Below the pieces are notes generated by a model that worked only from the letters and a program-made list of their open reading frames with translations, was not told where the DNA came from and did not search any database. Shown here piece after piece: positions 54,674 through 63,352 of a stretch of DNA of 64,000 nt (position 1 is the first letter of the stretch; each line of letters begins with the position of its first letter). The position numbers were made by a program, and so were the translations under genes. The DNA is from Paraburkholderia agricolaris (GTDB lineage Bacteria; Pseudomonadota; Gammaproteobacteria; Burkholderiales; Burkholderiaceae): contig NZ_QPER01000001.1 of the NCBI RefSeq assembly GCF_009455635.1, forward strand, positions 992,001-1,056,000. The letters run 5' to 3'.

Positions 54674-54722
54674 AAAAGCGTAAGGCGCATGCCTTGACAG
54701 GAACCCGATGCGCCGCTTTTTT
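54674..54722 (+). terminator. Terminator before acpP
   Basis: AAAAGC and GGCGCAT on the left pair with ATGCGCC and GCTTTT on the right, with a four-base bulge; six Ts end the structure. acpP therefore probably has its own promoter further downstream, where TAAAAT at 54739-54744 could be a -10 box. Confidence 0.75.
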
Positions 54723-54787
54723 GCCGGGTCAAACCTGATAAAATGCGCGCACCTGTATTTTTGAACTTCTTTTCCCTTGGAGGGGTA

Positions 54788-55027
54788 ATGGACAATATCG
54801 AACAGCGCGTCAAGAAGATCGTCGCAGAACAACTGGGCGTTGCAGAAGCTGAGATCAAGAACGAAGCTTCGTTCGTGAACGACCTCGGCGCCGACTCGCT
54901 CGACACCGTTGAACTCGTGATGGCCCTCGAAGACGAATTCGGCATGGAAATTCCGGATGAAGAAGCCGAGAAGATCACCACCGTTCAACAAGCGATCGAC
55001 TACGCTCGCGCGAACGTCAAGGCCTAA
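54788..55027 (+). CDS. acpP: Acyl carrier protein
   Basis: 79 residues from ATG 54788 with a GGAGGGG site. The phosphopantetheine Ser is in [19 protein letters not shown]. It is acidic, one of the most abundant cytoplasmic proteins, and the carrier for all the neighbouring Fab enzymes. Its separate leader and strong ribosome binding site fit high expression. Confidence 0.98.
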
Positions 55028-55259
55028 AGTCATTCGCGCCTGCGTTTCTGCGTTGGCGGCGTATGACGCCCTGCCGTGCCGGTTTCCGGCGCCAGCAGGG
55101 CTGGCGCTTTTTGCCGCGCCGGTTGCCATGCAGGAGCAAGCGATGTTGACAGCGCATTTTTCCGCGCGATTGCCGAGATAAACAGCCACAGGGCACACAG
55201 GGCAAGTTCCTGTGGCCGCTGTGGCTTTTGCTTTTGTCATCTATGAAAAAGGGGTTACC

Positions 55260-56498
55260 GTGAGCCGCCGTCGTGTTGTTGTTACAGGCCTGGGGCTGAT
55301 TTCGCCTGTTGGCAATAATGTTGCCGACGGCTGGGCCAATCTGGTCGCCGGCAAGTCGGGTATTGCCAATATCACGAAGTTCGACGCGTCGAACTTTTCG
55401 ACTCGTTTTGCCGGCGAGGTGAAGGGCTTCAATATTGAGGACTACATCCCCGGTAAGGAAGCGCGCCACATGGATACGTTCATCCATTACGGCGTCGCAG
55501 CCGGCATCCAGGCGATGCAGGACAGCGGCCTCGAAGTCACCGACGAGAATTCGGAGCGCATCGGCGTGGTGGTCGGTTCGGGCATCGGCGGCCTGCCGAT
55601 GATCGAAGTGACGCAAACCGAACTGCTGAACCGCGGCCCGCGCCGTATTTCGCCGTTCTTCGTGCCGGCGTCGATCATCAACATGATCTCGGGCCATCTG
55701 TCGATCAAGTTCGGCATCAAGGGTCCGAATCTGGCGATCGTGACCGCGTGTACCACGGGTCTGCACTGTATCGGCGAGGCTTCACGCCTGATCGAATACG
55801 GCGACGCCGACGTGATGATCGCCGGTGGCGCGGAATCCACCGTGTCGCCGCTCGGTATCGGCGGCTTTGCGGCGGCGCGTGCGCTGTCGCAACGCAACGA
55901 CGATCCGGCAACGGCGAGCCGTCCGTGGGACAAAGACCGCGACGGTTTCGTGCTGGGCGAGGGCGCCGGCGTGATGGTGCTCGAAGAGTACGAACACGCG
56001 AAGGCACGCGGCGCGAAGATTTACGCCGAAGTCAGCGGCTATGGGATGAGCGGCGACGCCTATCACATGACCGCGCCGCTGGAAGACGGCGACGGCGCGC
56101 GCCGCTGCATGCTGGCCGCGATGAAGAACGCGGGCATCAATGCCGATCAGGTGAATTATCTGAACGCGCACGGCACGTCCACGCCGCTTGGCGACCTGGC
56201 TGAAACCACCGGCATCAAGCGTGCTTTCGGCGACCACGCCAAAGACATGGTCGTGAATTCGACCAAGTCGATGACCGGTCACCTGTTGGGCGGCGCCGGC
56301 GGTCTGGAGTCTGTGTTCACCGTGCTGGCCGTGCATCATCAGGTGTCGCCGCCGACGATCAACATCTTCAATCAGGATCCGGCCTGCGATCTCGATTACT
56401 GCGCCAACACCGCGCGGGAGATGAAGATCGACGTCGCGCTGAAGAACTCGTTCGGGTTCGGCGGCACGAACGGCACGCTCGTCTTCAAGCGCGCCTGA
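55260..56498 (+). CDS. fabF: 3-oxoacyl-ACP synthase II
   Basis: 412 residues from the GTG at 55260, with an AAGG site; the frame is open upstream from 55212. Catalytic Cys in [15 protein letters not shown], His in [10 protein letters not shown] and in [15 protein letters not shown], and Gly-rich C-terminus [15 protein letters not shown]. It elongates palmitoleoyl-ACP and regulates membrane fluidity in E. coli. It ends the fatty-acid operon. Confidence 0.97.
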   Translation: MSRRRVVVTGLGLISPVGNNVADGWANLVAGKSGIANITKFDASNFSTRFAGEVKGFNIEDYIPGKEARHMDTFIHYGVAAGIQAMQDSGLEVTDENSERIGVVVGSGIGGLPMIEVTQTELLNRGPRRISPFFVPASIINMISGHLSIKFGIKGPNLAIVTACTTGLHCIGEASRLIEYGDADVMIAGGAESTVSPLGIGGFAAARALSQRNDDPATASRPWDKDRDGFVLGEGAGVMVLEEYEHAKARGAKIYAEVSGYGMSGDAYHMTAPLEDGDGARRCMLAAMKNAGINADQVNYLNAHGTSTPLGDLAETTGIKRAFGDHAKDMVVNSTKSMTGHLLGGAGGLESVFTVLAVHHQVSPPTINIFNQDPACDLDYCANTAREMKIDVALKNSFGFGGTNGTLVFKRA

Positions 56499-56513
56499 TC
56501 GCCTGATCGTTTG

Positions 56514-56999
56514 GTGATACGTCAGTCGAAAACGCCGGCTTGCCCGGCGGTTTCCCCCGGATCGGCAACGTTCGACGGAGCGTCGCAACGGATTGCGTTG
56601 CGGCCTTCCGCCGCCATGCGCGCCGCTTCGGGGGTGTTCATCCTGATCGCGACGCTGGCTGCCTATCGCTGTTTCGCCTCGCATCTGGGCGGGTGGCAGG
56701 CGGTTCCGTTGACGTTTGCCATGTGGGCGCTGCTGATGCTCTGCGCGGTAAAACATGAGCGTGCGCAACCTGTCGCGCTGAAAATCGGCCCGGACGGTCT
56801 GTCCGCCTGGGACCGGGCAGGTGGTTTGCTGACGCAGGGCCGCATTGCCGGCTGTTCGCAATGGAGCGGGCGCCTGCTCGTTCTGGCGTTGGCGTCGGAC
56901 CACGGGCGCTCCCGCACGCTACTCCTTGCCGCCGACGCGCTTCCAGCGCCCGTTTTCCGGGAGCTCGCCGTGCTGGGCCGGCGTGGCGCCGGTGCGTGA
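56514..56999 (+). CDS. YgfX-like small membrane protein
   Basis: About 161 residues from a GTG at 56514; the start is uncertain (TTG 56511 and ATG 56616 also in frame). Starts with ... RIALRPSAAMRAASGVFILI, and two hydrophobic helices (residues about 35-52 and 60-77) are followed by a soluble domain with the pattern ALKIGPDGLSAW. This resembles YgfX/CptA proteins, which inhibit cytoskeletal polymerisation in E. coli. The gene lies between fabF and rpoE, a position found in other beta-proteobacteria. The family call is tentative. Confidence 0.65.
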   Translation: MIRQSKTPACPAVSPGSATFDGASQRIALRPSAAMRAASGVFILIATLAAYRCFASHLGGWQAVPLTFAMWALLMLCAVKHERAQPVALKIGPDGLSAWDRAGGLLTQGRIAGCSQWSGRLLVLALASDHGRSRTLLLAADALPAPVFRELAVLGRRGAGA

Positions 57000-57001
57000 C
57001 T

Positions 57002-57033
57002 GTAACGACTGTAACCGCTGTTACCGGAGTAAC
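57002..57033. repeat. Four 5-bp GTAAC/GTTAC iterons, 9-bp period, before rpoE
   Basis: GTAAC occurs at 57002, 57011 and 57029 and GTTAC at 57020, so each begins exactly nine bases after the previous. The last two form an inverted repeat. They sit upstream of a TACAAT (57055-57060) that is a possible -10 box of rpoE. A regulator binding one helix-turn face is possible. Confidence 0.6.
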
Positions 57034-57100
57034 GTGCCGAGTTGATGGGGACGCTACAATGGTCCCCCGCCATGCGCCCTATAGTTAACGGATTTATCAG

Positions 57101-57700
57101 GTGAGCGAAAAAGAAATTGATCAGGTGCTGGTCGAGCGCGTCCAGAAGGGCGACAAGGCCGCGTTCGAGCTTCTGGTCTCCAAATACCACCGTAAGATTC
57201 TCCGGCTGATCTCGCGCCTCGTGCGCGACCCGGCCGAAGTGGAAGACGTCGCCCAGGACGCCTTTATCAAGGCGTACCGGGCGTTGCCGCAATTTCGTGG
57301 GGAATCGGCCTTTTATACGTGGTTGTACCGGATTGCCGTCAATACGGCCAAGAATTACCTTGCGACCCAGGGGCGGCGCGCGCCGACTTCGACCGAAGCA
57401 GATGCTGAAGAAGCTGAAACTTTCTCGGACGCCGACCAACTAAGGGATATCAACACGCCTGAGTCGATGTTGATGAGCAAGCAGATCGCTGAGACGGTCA
57501 ATGCTGCGATGGCGGTTTTACCGGAAGAGTTGCGCACCGCCATTACTCTTCGTGAAATTGAAGGTTTGAGCTACGAGGAAATCGCTGAGATGATGGGTTG
57601 CCCAATTGGCACAGTCAGATCACGAATTTTCCGCGCTCGCGAAGCCATTGCGGCAAAATTGCGTCCGTTGCTTGACACACCTGAAGGCAAGCGCTGGTAA
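57101..57700 (+). CDS. rpoE: Extracytoplasmic sigma factor RpoE (AlgU/sigma-E)
   Basis: 199 residues from the GTG at 57101. Region 2 (KAAFELLVSKYHRKILRLISRLVRDPAEVEDVAQDAFIKAYRAL, FYTWLYRIAVNTAKNYL) and region 4 (LPEELRTAITLREIEGLSYEEIAEMMGCPIGTVRSRIFRAREAI) are both complete. It directs the envelope stress regulon. It is followed by the anti-sigma gene, with which it should be co-transcribed. Confidence 0.96.
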   Translation: MSEKEIDQVLVERVQKGDKAAFELLVSKYHRKILRLISRLVRDPAEVEDVAQDAFIKAYRALPQFRGESAFYTWLYRIAVNTAKNYLATQGRRAPTSTEADAEEAETFSDADQLRDINTPESMLMSKQIAETVNAAMAVLPEELRTAITLREIEGLSYEEIAEMMGCPIGTVRSRIFRAREAIAAKLRPLLDTPEGKRW

Positions 57701-57782
57701 ACACTGGCTCGCCGGGCGGGGCGCGGGTGCAATATCTGGATTAGTGGTGTCACTACGGGGTATTCGTAAGATGGGGAGCATC

Positions 57783-58409
57783 ATGGGGTCGGTCTCGATG
57801 CAATCGCAAGCCAGCTCGCGCGGCGAGCGTCTGTCCGCTTTTGTCGACGGCGAGTTGTTCGGCGAAGAGCATCTGAACACGTTTGTTTCTGAACTGAACG
57901 GCGAGGATCGTGCCGCCTGGTCGTGCTATCACCTGATCGGCGACGCGCTGCGTTCCGACGATCTGGCGGTCAGCCCGGCGGCGAGCAGCGCGTTCCTGAG
58001 CGGGTTTGCTGCCCGTTTCGACAACGAGCCGCACGTGCTCGCACCGGCTGCCATGCCGGTTGCGCGCCGTTTGCTGGCGCTGCGCCGCCGCGTTGTACCG
58101 GCCTTTGCTGTTGCCGCTGCCGCTGCCACGCTGACGTGGATCGTTGTGCCGCAACTGCAAGGCGTGCCGGGCGGTCCCGGCGTCGCGCAGGTCGCGTCGC
58201 TGCAGTCACATGGCGATTCGCTGCAACGCGTGGCTATGGCATCGGTGCCTGTCGCGACGGTCCAGCCGGTTGCGCAAGACGCCAACATCATTCGTGACGC
58301 AAGTCTCGATCAGTATCTGGAAGCTCATCAGCAATTCGCGCAGCAGCCGGTCATGCCGGGCTCGATGCCGCTGATTCGCGCTGCCGCAGTTTCTACGCAA
58401 GGCCAATAG
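57783..58409 (+). CDS. rseA: Anti-sigma-E factor RseA (MucA-like)
   Basis: 208 residues from ATG 57783 (GGGGAG just upstream); ATG 57771 is an alternative. Cytoplasmic RpoE-binding domain: SSRGERLSAFVDGELFGEEHLNTFVSELNGEDRAAWSCYHLIGDALRSDD. One membrane helix around residues 100-120 (VVPAFAVAAAAATLTWIVV) and a periplasmic domain follow. It is cleaved stepwise under envelope stress in related bacteria. The frame overlaps the 3' end of rpoE but the true start lies after it. Confidence 0.93.
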   Translation: MGSVSMQSQASSRGERLSAFVDGELFGEEHLNTFVSELNGEDRAAWSCYHLIGDALRSDDLAVSPAASSAFLSGFAARFDNEPHVLAPAAMPVARRLLALRRRVVPAFAVAAAAATLTWIVVPQLQGVPGGPGVAQVASLQSHGDSLQRVAMASVPVATVQPVAQDANIIRDASLDQYLEAHQQFAQQPVMPGSMPLIRAAAVSTQGQ

Positions 58410-58413
58410 TTTG

Positions 58414-59457
58414 ATGCAGACTCCGCGGTTGATTAAAACGACTATCTGGGGGCGGCTGCCGGCATTTCTGTTCTGCGCAGCCGTATTGTTGTCCGCTACA
58501 CCGCGGGTCTTTGCCCAAACCGACGATCCACTCGTCGCCCGTCGCACGGCTGCCGAGCTGCTCGATCGAATTCATCAGGCCGCCCAGCAGCAGAACTACG
58601 AGGGCGCGTTCGTCTATCAGCGCGGCAATTTCGTTCAAACGTCACGGATCTCGCACTACGCAACCCGTACTGACGGCGAATTCGAGCAACTCGAAAGCCT
58701 CGACGGCAAGCCGCGCAAAATGCTTCGTCATAACGAAGATCTCTACACGTTCGTACCTGAGCGGCATCTGTGCGTGGTCGAGAAGCGTCAGAACAAGGAT
58801 TCGTTCCCTGCATTGCTGGCCGTAAGCGGCGAGCAGGTGCTGTCCGTGTACGAGCCGAAGCTGCTCGGCGACGACCGCGTCGCGGGTATCGACAGCCAGG
58901 TGATCGAGCTCGACCCGAAAGACGCATACCGTTTTGCTTACAAGCTGTGGGCCGACAAGAAGACCGGCCTGCTGCTGCGCGCGCAAACGCTTGACCCGAA
59001 CGGTCAGGTGCTCGAGCAATTGTCGTTTTCGCAGATTCGCATCGGCGTGCCGGTCGACAAGACTCCCATTGTCAACGGCATTCGTAATCTGACGGGCTGG
59101 ACGGTAGTGCGGCCGCCGGTCGAGCCGGTCGATATGGCCGCGCAAGGCTGGCAGATCACGCCGACCGTGCCGGGCTTCCACAAGATTCGCGAGTTGCGTC
59201 GCCCCATGGCAGCGCGCGACGCGGGCCAACCGACCATTCCGGTCGATCAGGCAGTATTCTCCGACGGCCTCGCGGCCATTTCGGTGTTCGTCGAGCCGGT
59301 CGAGAACAATACTCGCAAGGAAGGGGCGGGCAGCAGTGGCGCCACGCACGTGCTAGTCAAGCGGCGCGGCGACTTCTGGATTACTCTGCTTGGTGAAGTG
59401 CCCCAGACCACATTGCAGCAATTTGCGTCTGCCATAGAATATAAAGCTCCGAAGTAA
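58414..59457 (+). CDS. rseB: Periplasmic sigma-E regulator RseB (MucB-like)
   Basis: 347 residues from ATG 58414, four bases after rseA. Signal peptide about 1-32 (FLFCAAVLLSATPRVFA-Q). The MucB/RseB N-domain (YEGAFVYQRGNFVQTSRISHYATRTDGEFEQLESLDG) and C-domain (GWTVVRPPVEPVDMAAQGWQI) are recognised. It shields RseA from proteolysis and senses lipids/misfolded lipopolysaccharide. Confidence 0.95.
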   Translation: MQTPRLIKTTIWGRLPAFLFCAAVLLSATPRVFAQTDDPLVARRTAAELLDRIHQAAQQQNYEGAFVYQRGNFVQTSRISHYATRTDGEFEQLESLDGKPRKMLRHNEDLYTFVPERHLCVVEKRQNKDSFPALLAVSGEQVLSVYEPKLLGDDRVAGIDSQVIELDPKDAYRFAYKLWADKKTGLLLRAQTLDPNGQVLEQLSFSQIRIGVPVDKTPIVNGIRNLTGWTVVRPPVEPVDMAAQGWQITPTVPGFHKIRELRRPMAARDAGQPTIPVDQAVFSDGLAAISVFVEPVENNTRKEGAGSSGATHVLVKRRGDFWITLLGEVPQTTLQQFASAIEYKAPK

Positions 59458-59494
59458 TCTTCCGAATCACACGAATCCCTCGGCTTGCTACGAT

Positions 59495-61012
59495 ATGACG
59501 ACTTTCTCGGTGCGCAAATTCCTCGCGACCGCGGTGGTAGTGGCGTGTTTGCCGCTCATGCCGCACACGGCGTCGGCGGCTCCTGCAGCAGCTAATCTGC
59601 CCGACTTCACTGACCTCGTCGACAAGGTCGGCCCAGCCGTCGTCAACATTCGCACGACCACGCGCGTGTCGAACAGCGGTACCCGTGGCGGATTGCCGCC
59701 AGGCATGGACGACGGCGATATGTCGGAGTTTTTCCGTCGCTTCTTCGGCATTCCGTTGCCACAGTCGCCTCAATCGCCGGGTTCGCCGCGCGGTGGCGAT
59801 AACGGCGGGAGCGGTAGCGGCGGCAGCCAGGACTCTCCGGATAACAGCGATGCCGAACAGAACAGCGGCGTTGGCTCAGGCTTCATTCTGTCGGCTGACG
59901 GTTACGTGATGACCAACGCGCACGTCGTAGACGACGCGGATACCATCTACGTCACCCTCACCGACAAGCGCGAGTTCAAGGCCAAACTGATTGGCGTGGA
60001 CGATCGGACCGATGTTGCCGTCGTGAAGATCAGCGCCGCCAATTTGCCGACCATCACGATCGGCGATTCGAACAAGGTCCGGGTGGGCGAATGGGTGGTC
60101 GCGATCGGTTCGCCGTTCGGCCTCGAGAACACGGTGACGGCCGGTATCGTCAGCGCCAAAGGGCGCGACACGGGCGACTATCTGCCGTTCATCCAGACGG
60201 ACGTAGCCGTCAATCCGGGTAATTCAGGCGGTCCGCTGATCAATATGCAGGGCGAAGTAATCGGCATCAATTCGCAGATTTATAGCCGTACCGGCGGCTT
60301 CATGGGTATTTCCTTCGCGATTCCGATCGACGAGGCGATGCGCGTGGCAGATCAGTTGAAAACCTCAGGTAAGGTCGTGCGCGGCCGGATCGCTGTGGCG
60401 ATCGGCGAGGTGACGAAAGACGTGGCCGACTCGCTCGGTCTGCCGAAGGCGCAGGGCGCGCTGGTCAGCAGCGTCGAGCCGGGCGGTCCGGCGGACAAGG
60501 CCGGCGTGCAGCCTGGCGATATCATCCTCAAGTTCAACGGCCATTCGGTCGACACGGCAACGGATCTGCCGCGCATGGTTGGCGATACCAAGCCGGGCAC
60601 CAAGTCGACCATTACGATCTGGCGCAAGGGTCAGACGCGCGATTTGCCGGTCACGATTGCCGAGATGCAGCCGGACAAGACCACCAAGGCGGATGATAAA
60701 AAGCCGCCGGCGCCGAAGCAGCGCGCCACGAACGTGTTGGGTCTTGCCGTCAGCGATATCCCGGCTGACCAGATGAAGGCGCTGAAGCTGCGCAATGGTG
60801 TGCAGATCGACGCGGTAGATGGCCCGGCGGTGCGCGTCGGACTGCAAAAGGGCGACATCGTCTTGCGTGTGGGCGATACGGATATCACGAGCGCGAAACA
60901 GTTCGACGAAGTGATTTCGCACCTCGACTCGCAGAAGATGGTCGCGCTGCTGGTTCGTCGCGGCGAGAACACGCAGTTCGTGCCGATTCGCCCGCGCAGC
61001 GCCCAGAAATGA
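59495..61012 (+). CDS. mucD: Periplasmic Do-family serine protease (MucD/DegP-like)
   Basis: 505 residues. Signal peptide ends at TASA-AP (about 28). Catalytic triad: His in MTNAHVVDDADTIYV, Asp in GVDDRTDVAVVKI and Ser in NPGNSGGPLINMQG. A Gly/Ser-rich loop lies before the protease domain (residues about 88-120). Two PDZ domains follow (about 300-390 and 405-500). It degrades or refolds damaged envelope proteins. Its end overlaps the glutaredoxin gene by four bases. Confidence 0.96.
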   Translation: MTTFSVRKFLATAVVVACLPLMPHTASAAPAAANLPDFTDLVDKVGPAVVNIRTTTRVSNSGTRGGLPPGMDDGDMSEFFRRFFGIPLPQSPQSPGSPRGGDNGGSGSGGSQDSPDNSDAEQNSGVGSGFILSADGYVMTNAHVVDDADTIYVTLTDKREFKAKLIGVDDRTDVAVVKISAANLPTITIGDSNKVRVGEWVVAIGSPFGLENTVTAGIVSAKGRDTGDYLPFIQTDVAVNPGNSGGPLINMQGEVIGINSQIYSRTGGFMGISFAIPIDEAMRVADQLKTSGKVVRGRIAVAIGEVTKDVADSLGLPKAQGALVSSVEPGGPADKAGVQPGDIILKFNGHSVDTATDLPRMVGDTKPGTKSTITIWRKGQTRDLPVTIAEMQPDKTTKADDKKPPAPKQRATNVLGLAVSDIPADQMKALKLRNGVQIDAVDGPAVRVGLQKGDIVLRVGDTDITSAKQFDEVISHLDSQKMVALLVRRGENTQFVPIRPRSAQK

Positions 61013-61287
61013 CGGGGGTGGCGCCGCTCACGCTATACGGGCGCGCGTGGTGCCACCTGTGCGACGAGATGCGTGCCGCACTTGAGCCTTTGCTGGTTGA
61101 GTTCGGCGCGCAGGTCGTCGTGATCGACATCGACACCGATCCGGTGCTGGAAGCCCGTTATAACGAACTGGTGCCGGTTCTGGTCTGCGACGGCGTCGAA
61201 CTGTGTCACTATCATCTTGATGCGGCGCGGGTTCGTGCCGCGCTCGCCGCACGGTTTGTGGCGGCGCCTTCGGGATCCGCGCGTTAG
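61009..61287 (+). CDS. Glutaredoxin-like thiol protein (DUF836 family)
   Basis: 92 residues. Thioredoxin-fold start LTLYGRAWCHLCDEMRAAL with a CxxC active site, followed by VVVIDIDTDPVLEARYNELVPVLVCDGVELCHYHLD. It probably acts as a cytoplasmic disulfide oxidoreductase. Location between mucD and lepA is known from other Burkholderiales. The start ATG overlaps the mucD stop. Confidence 0.92.
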   Translation: MTGVAPLTLYGRAWCHLCDEMRAALEPLLVEFGAQVVVIDIDTDPVLEARYNELVPVLVCDGVELCHYHLDAARVRAALAARFVAAPSGSAR

Positions 61288-61487
61288 GAGCCTTGCATCT
61301 GGCTGGCTTCCACGTATTTGGAGTCCATGCATCTGAAGCCGGATTAAGGGCTCAAACCAGACGCGAACATGCGTCGTTCACACCCCGTTTCACGCCTCTC
61401 CTGAGCCGTCTTTTCCGCCCGAGCCTCGCAAGATGCGCCGGGCGACAGCCTTTTCGGCTAAAATAGATAGGTTTTTCACCTACTTAC

Positions 61488-61526
61488 AAGGCGTGCTCCG
61501 CTATTGTCCGAGCGCGCCTTTTTTGC
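61488..61526 (+). terminator. Terminator/attenuator hairpin in the lepA leader
   Basis: AAGGCGTGCTC (61488-61498) pairs with GAGCGCGCCTT (61510-61520), with one G-U pair, followed by six Ts. It ends only 15 bases before the lepA start codon, so it either terminates the glutaredoxin transcript or acts as an attenuator on a leader started near TAAAATAG at 61459. Confidence 0.75.
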
Positions 61527-61540
61527 TTGATCGGCACTGA

Positions 61541-63334
61541 ATGGATCATATTCGTAACTTCTCGATCATTGCGCACATCGACCATGGCAAGTCGACGCTC
61601 GCCGATCGCATCATCCAGATTTGCGGTGGTTTGTCCGACCGCGAGATGGAATCTCAAGTGCTCGACTCGATGGATCTCGAGCGCGAGCGCGGCATCACCA
61701 TCAAGGCGCAAACTGCAGCACTAACGTACAAAGCCCGTGACGGGCAGATCTACAACCTGAACATGATCGACACGCCGGGCCACGTCGACTTCTCGTATGA
61801 AGTCAGCCGCTCGCTGTCCGCCTGTGAAGGTGCGTTGCTGGTCGTCGATGCAAGCCAGGGCGTGGAAGCGCAAACCGTGGCCAATTGCTACACGGCGATC
61901 GAGCTTGGCGTCGACGTGATTCCGGTGCTTAACAAGATCGACTTGCCGGCTGCGAATCCCGAGAATGCAATCGCAGAAATCGAAGACGTGATCGGCATCG
62001 ACGCAACCGACGCCACGCATTGCAGCGCGAAGACCGGCCTCGGTGTGGAAGACGTGCTCGAAGCGCTGATCGCCAAGGTGCCGCCGCCCAAGGGCGACCC
62101 GGAAGCACCGCTGCAAGCGTTGATCATCGACTCCTGGTTCGACAACTACGTGGGCGTTGTGATGCTGGTGCGTATCGTCAACGGCACGCTGCGTCCGAAA
62201 GACAAGATCCGCATGATGGCGACCGGCGCGCAGTACCCGGTCGAGCATGTCGGCGTGTTCACGCCGAAGTCGAAAAACCTCGAATCGCTGTCCGCCGGGC
62301 AGGTGGGCTTCATCATTGCCGGTATCAAGGAGCTGGCCGCCGCGAAGGTGGGCGACACCGTTACGCTGGTGAATCGTCCTGCTCCCGAGCCGCTGCCGGG
62401 CTTCAAGGAAGTGAAGCCGCAGGTGTTCGCCGGTCTCTATCCGGTCGAAGCGAACCAGTACGACGCGCTGCGCGATTCGCTGGAAAAGCTGAAGCTGAAC
62501 GACGCCTCGCTGATGTACGAGCCGGAGGTGTCGCAGGCGCTCGGCTTTGGTTTCCGCTGCGGCTTCCTTGGCCTGCTGCACATGGAAATTGTGCAGGAGC
62601 GGCTCGAGCGCGAGTTCGACATGGACCTGATCACCACGGCGCCGACCGTGGTGTACGAAGTCCTGCAGCGCGACGGCACGACCATCATGGTCGAAAATCC
62701 GGCCAAGATGCCGGAGCCTTCGAAGATCGAGGAAGTGCGCGAGCCGATCGTCACCGTCAATCTGTATATGCCGCAAGACTACGTCGGCTCGGTGATCACG
62801 CTGTGCACGCAAAAGCGCGGCACGCAGATCAACATGCAGTACCACGGCCGTCAGGTGCAGTTGACCTATGAAATCCCGATGGGCGAAGTCGTGCTCGATT
62901 TCTTCGATCGTCTGAAGTCGATCTCGCGCGGTTATGCGTCGATGGATTACGAGTTCAAGGAATACCGCGCGGCGGATGTCGTGAAGGTCGACATGCTGAT
63001 CAACGGCGACAAGGTGGATGCATTGTCCGTGATCGTGCACCGTTCGCAGAGCCAGTATCGCGGCCGCGAAGTGGCGTCGAAAATGCGGGAACTGATTCCG
63101 CGTCAAATGTACGACGTCGCGATCCAGGCGACCATCGGTGCGAATATTATCGCCCGCGAGAACATTAAAGCGTTGCGTAAGAACGTGCTGGCAAAATGCT
63201 ACGGCGGCGATATTAGCCGTAAGAAGAAACTGCTGGAAAAGCAAAAGGCAGGCAAGAAGCGAATGAAGCAGGTCGGGTCCGTCGAGATCCCGCAAGAGGC
63301 TTTCCTCGCGATTCTGCGTGTCGAAGACAAATAA
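61541..63334 (+). CDS. lepA: Elongation factor 4 (LepA)
   Basis: 597 residues, the standard length. G motifs: [14 protein letters not shown] (G1), [11 protein letters not shown] (G2), DTPGHVDF (G3), NKIDLPAA (G4). LepA-specific C-terminus: [29 protein letters not shown]. It works on ribosomes during initiation and elongation stress. It forms a pair with lepB in most proteobacteria. Confidence 0.98.
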   Translation: MDHIRNFSIIAHIDHGKSTLADRIIQICGGLSDREMESQVLDSMDLERERGITIKAQTAALTYKARDGQIYNLNMIDTPGHVDFSYEVSRSLSACEGALLVVDASQGVEAQTVANCYTAIELGVDVIPVLNKIDLPAANPENAIAEIEDVIGIDATDATHCSAKTGLGVEDVLEALIAKVPPPKGDPEAPLQALIIDSWFDNYVGVVMLVRIVNGTLRPKDKIRMMATGAQYPVEHVGVFTPKSKNLESLSAGQVGFIIAGIKELAAAKVGDTVTLVNRPAPEPLPGFKEVKPQVFAGLYPVEANQYDALRDSLEKLKLNDASLMYEPEVSQALGFGFRCGFLGLLHMEIVQERLEREFDMDLITTAPTVVYEVLQRDGTTIMVENPAKMPEPSKIEEVREPIVTVNLYMPQDYVGSVITLCTQKRGTQINMQYHGRQVQLTYEIPMGEVVLDFFDRLKSISRGYASMDYEFKEYRAADVVKVDMLINGDKVDALSVIVHRSQSQYRGREVASKMRELIPRQMYDVAIQATIGANIIARENIKALRKNVLAKCYGGDISRKKKLLEKQKAGKKRMKQVGSVEIPQEAFLAILRVEDK

Positions 63335-63352
63335 GACGAACAACGGAACCCT

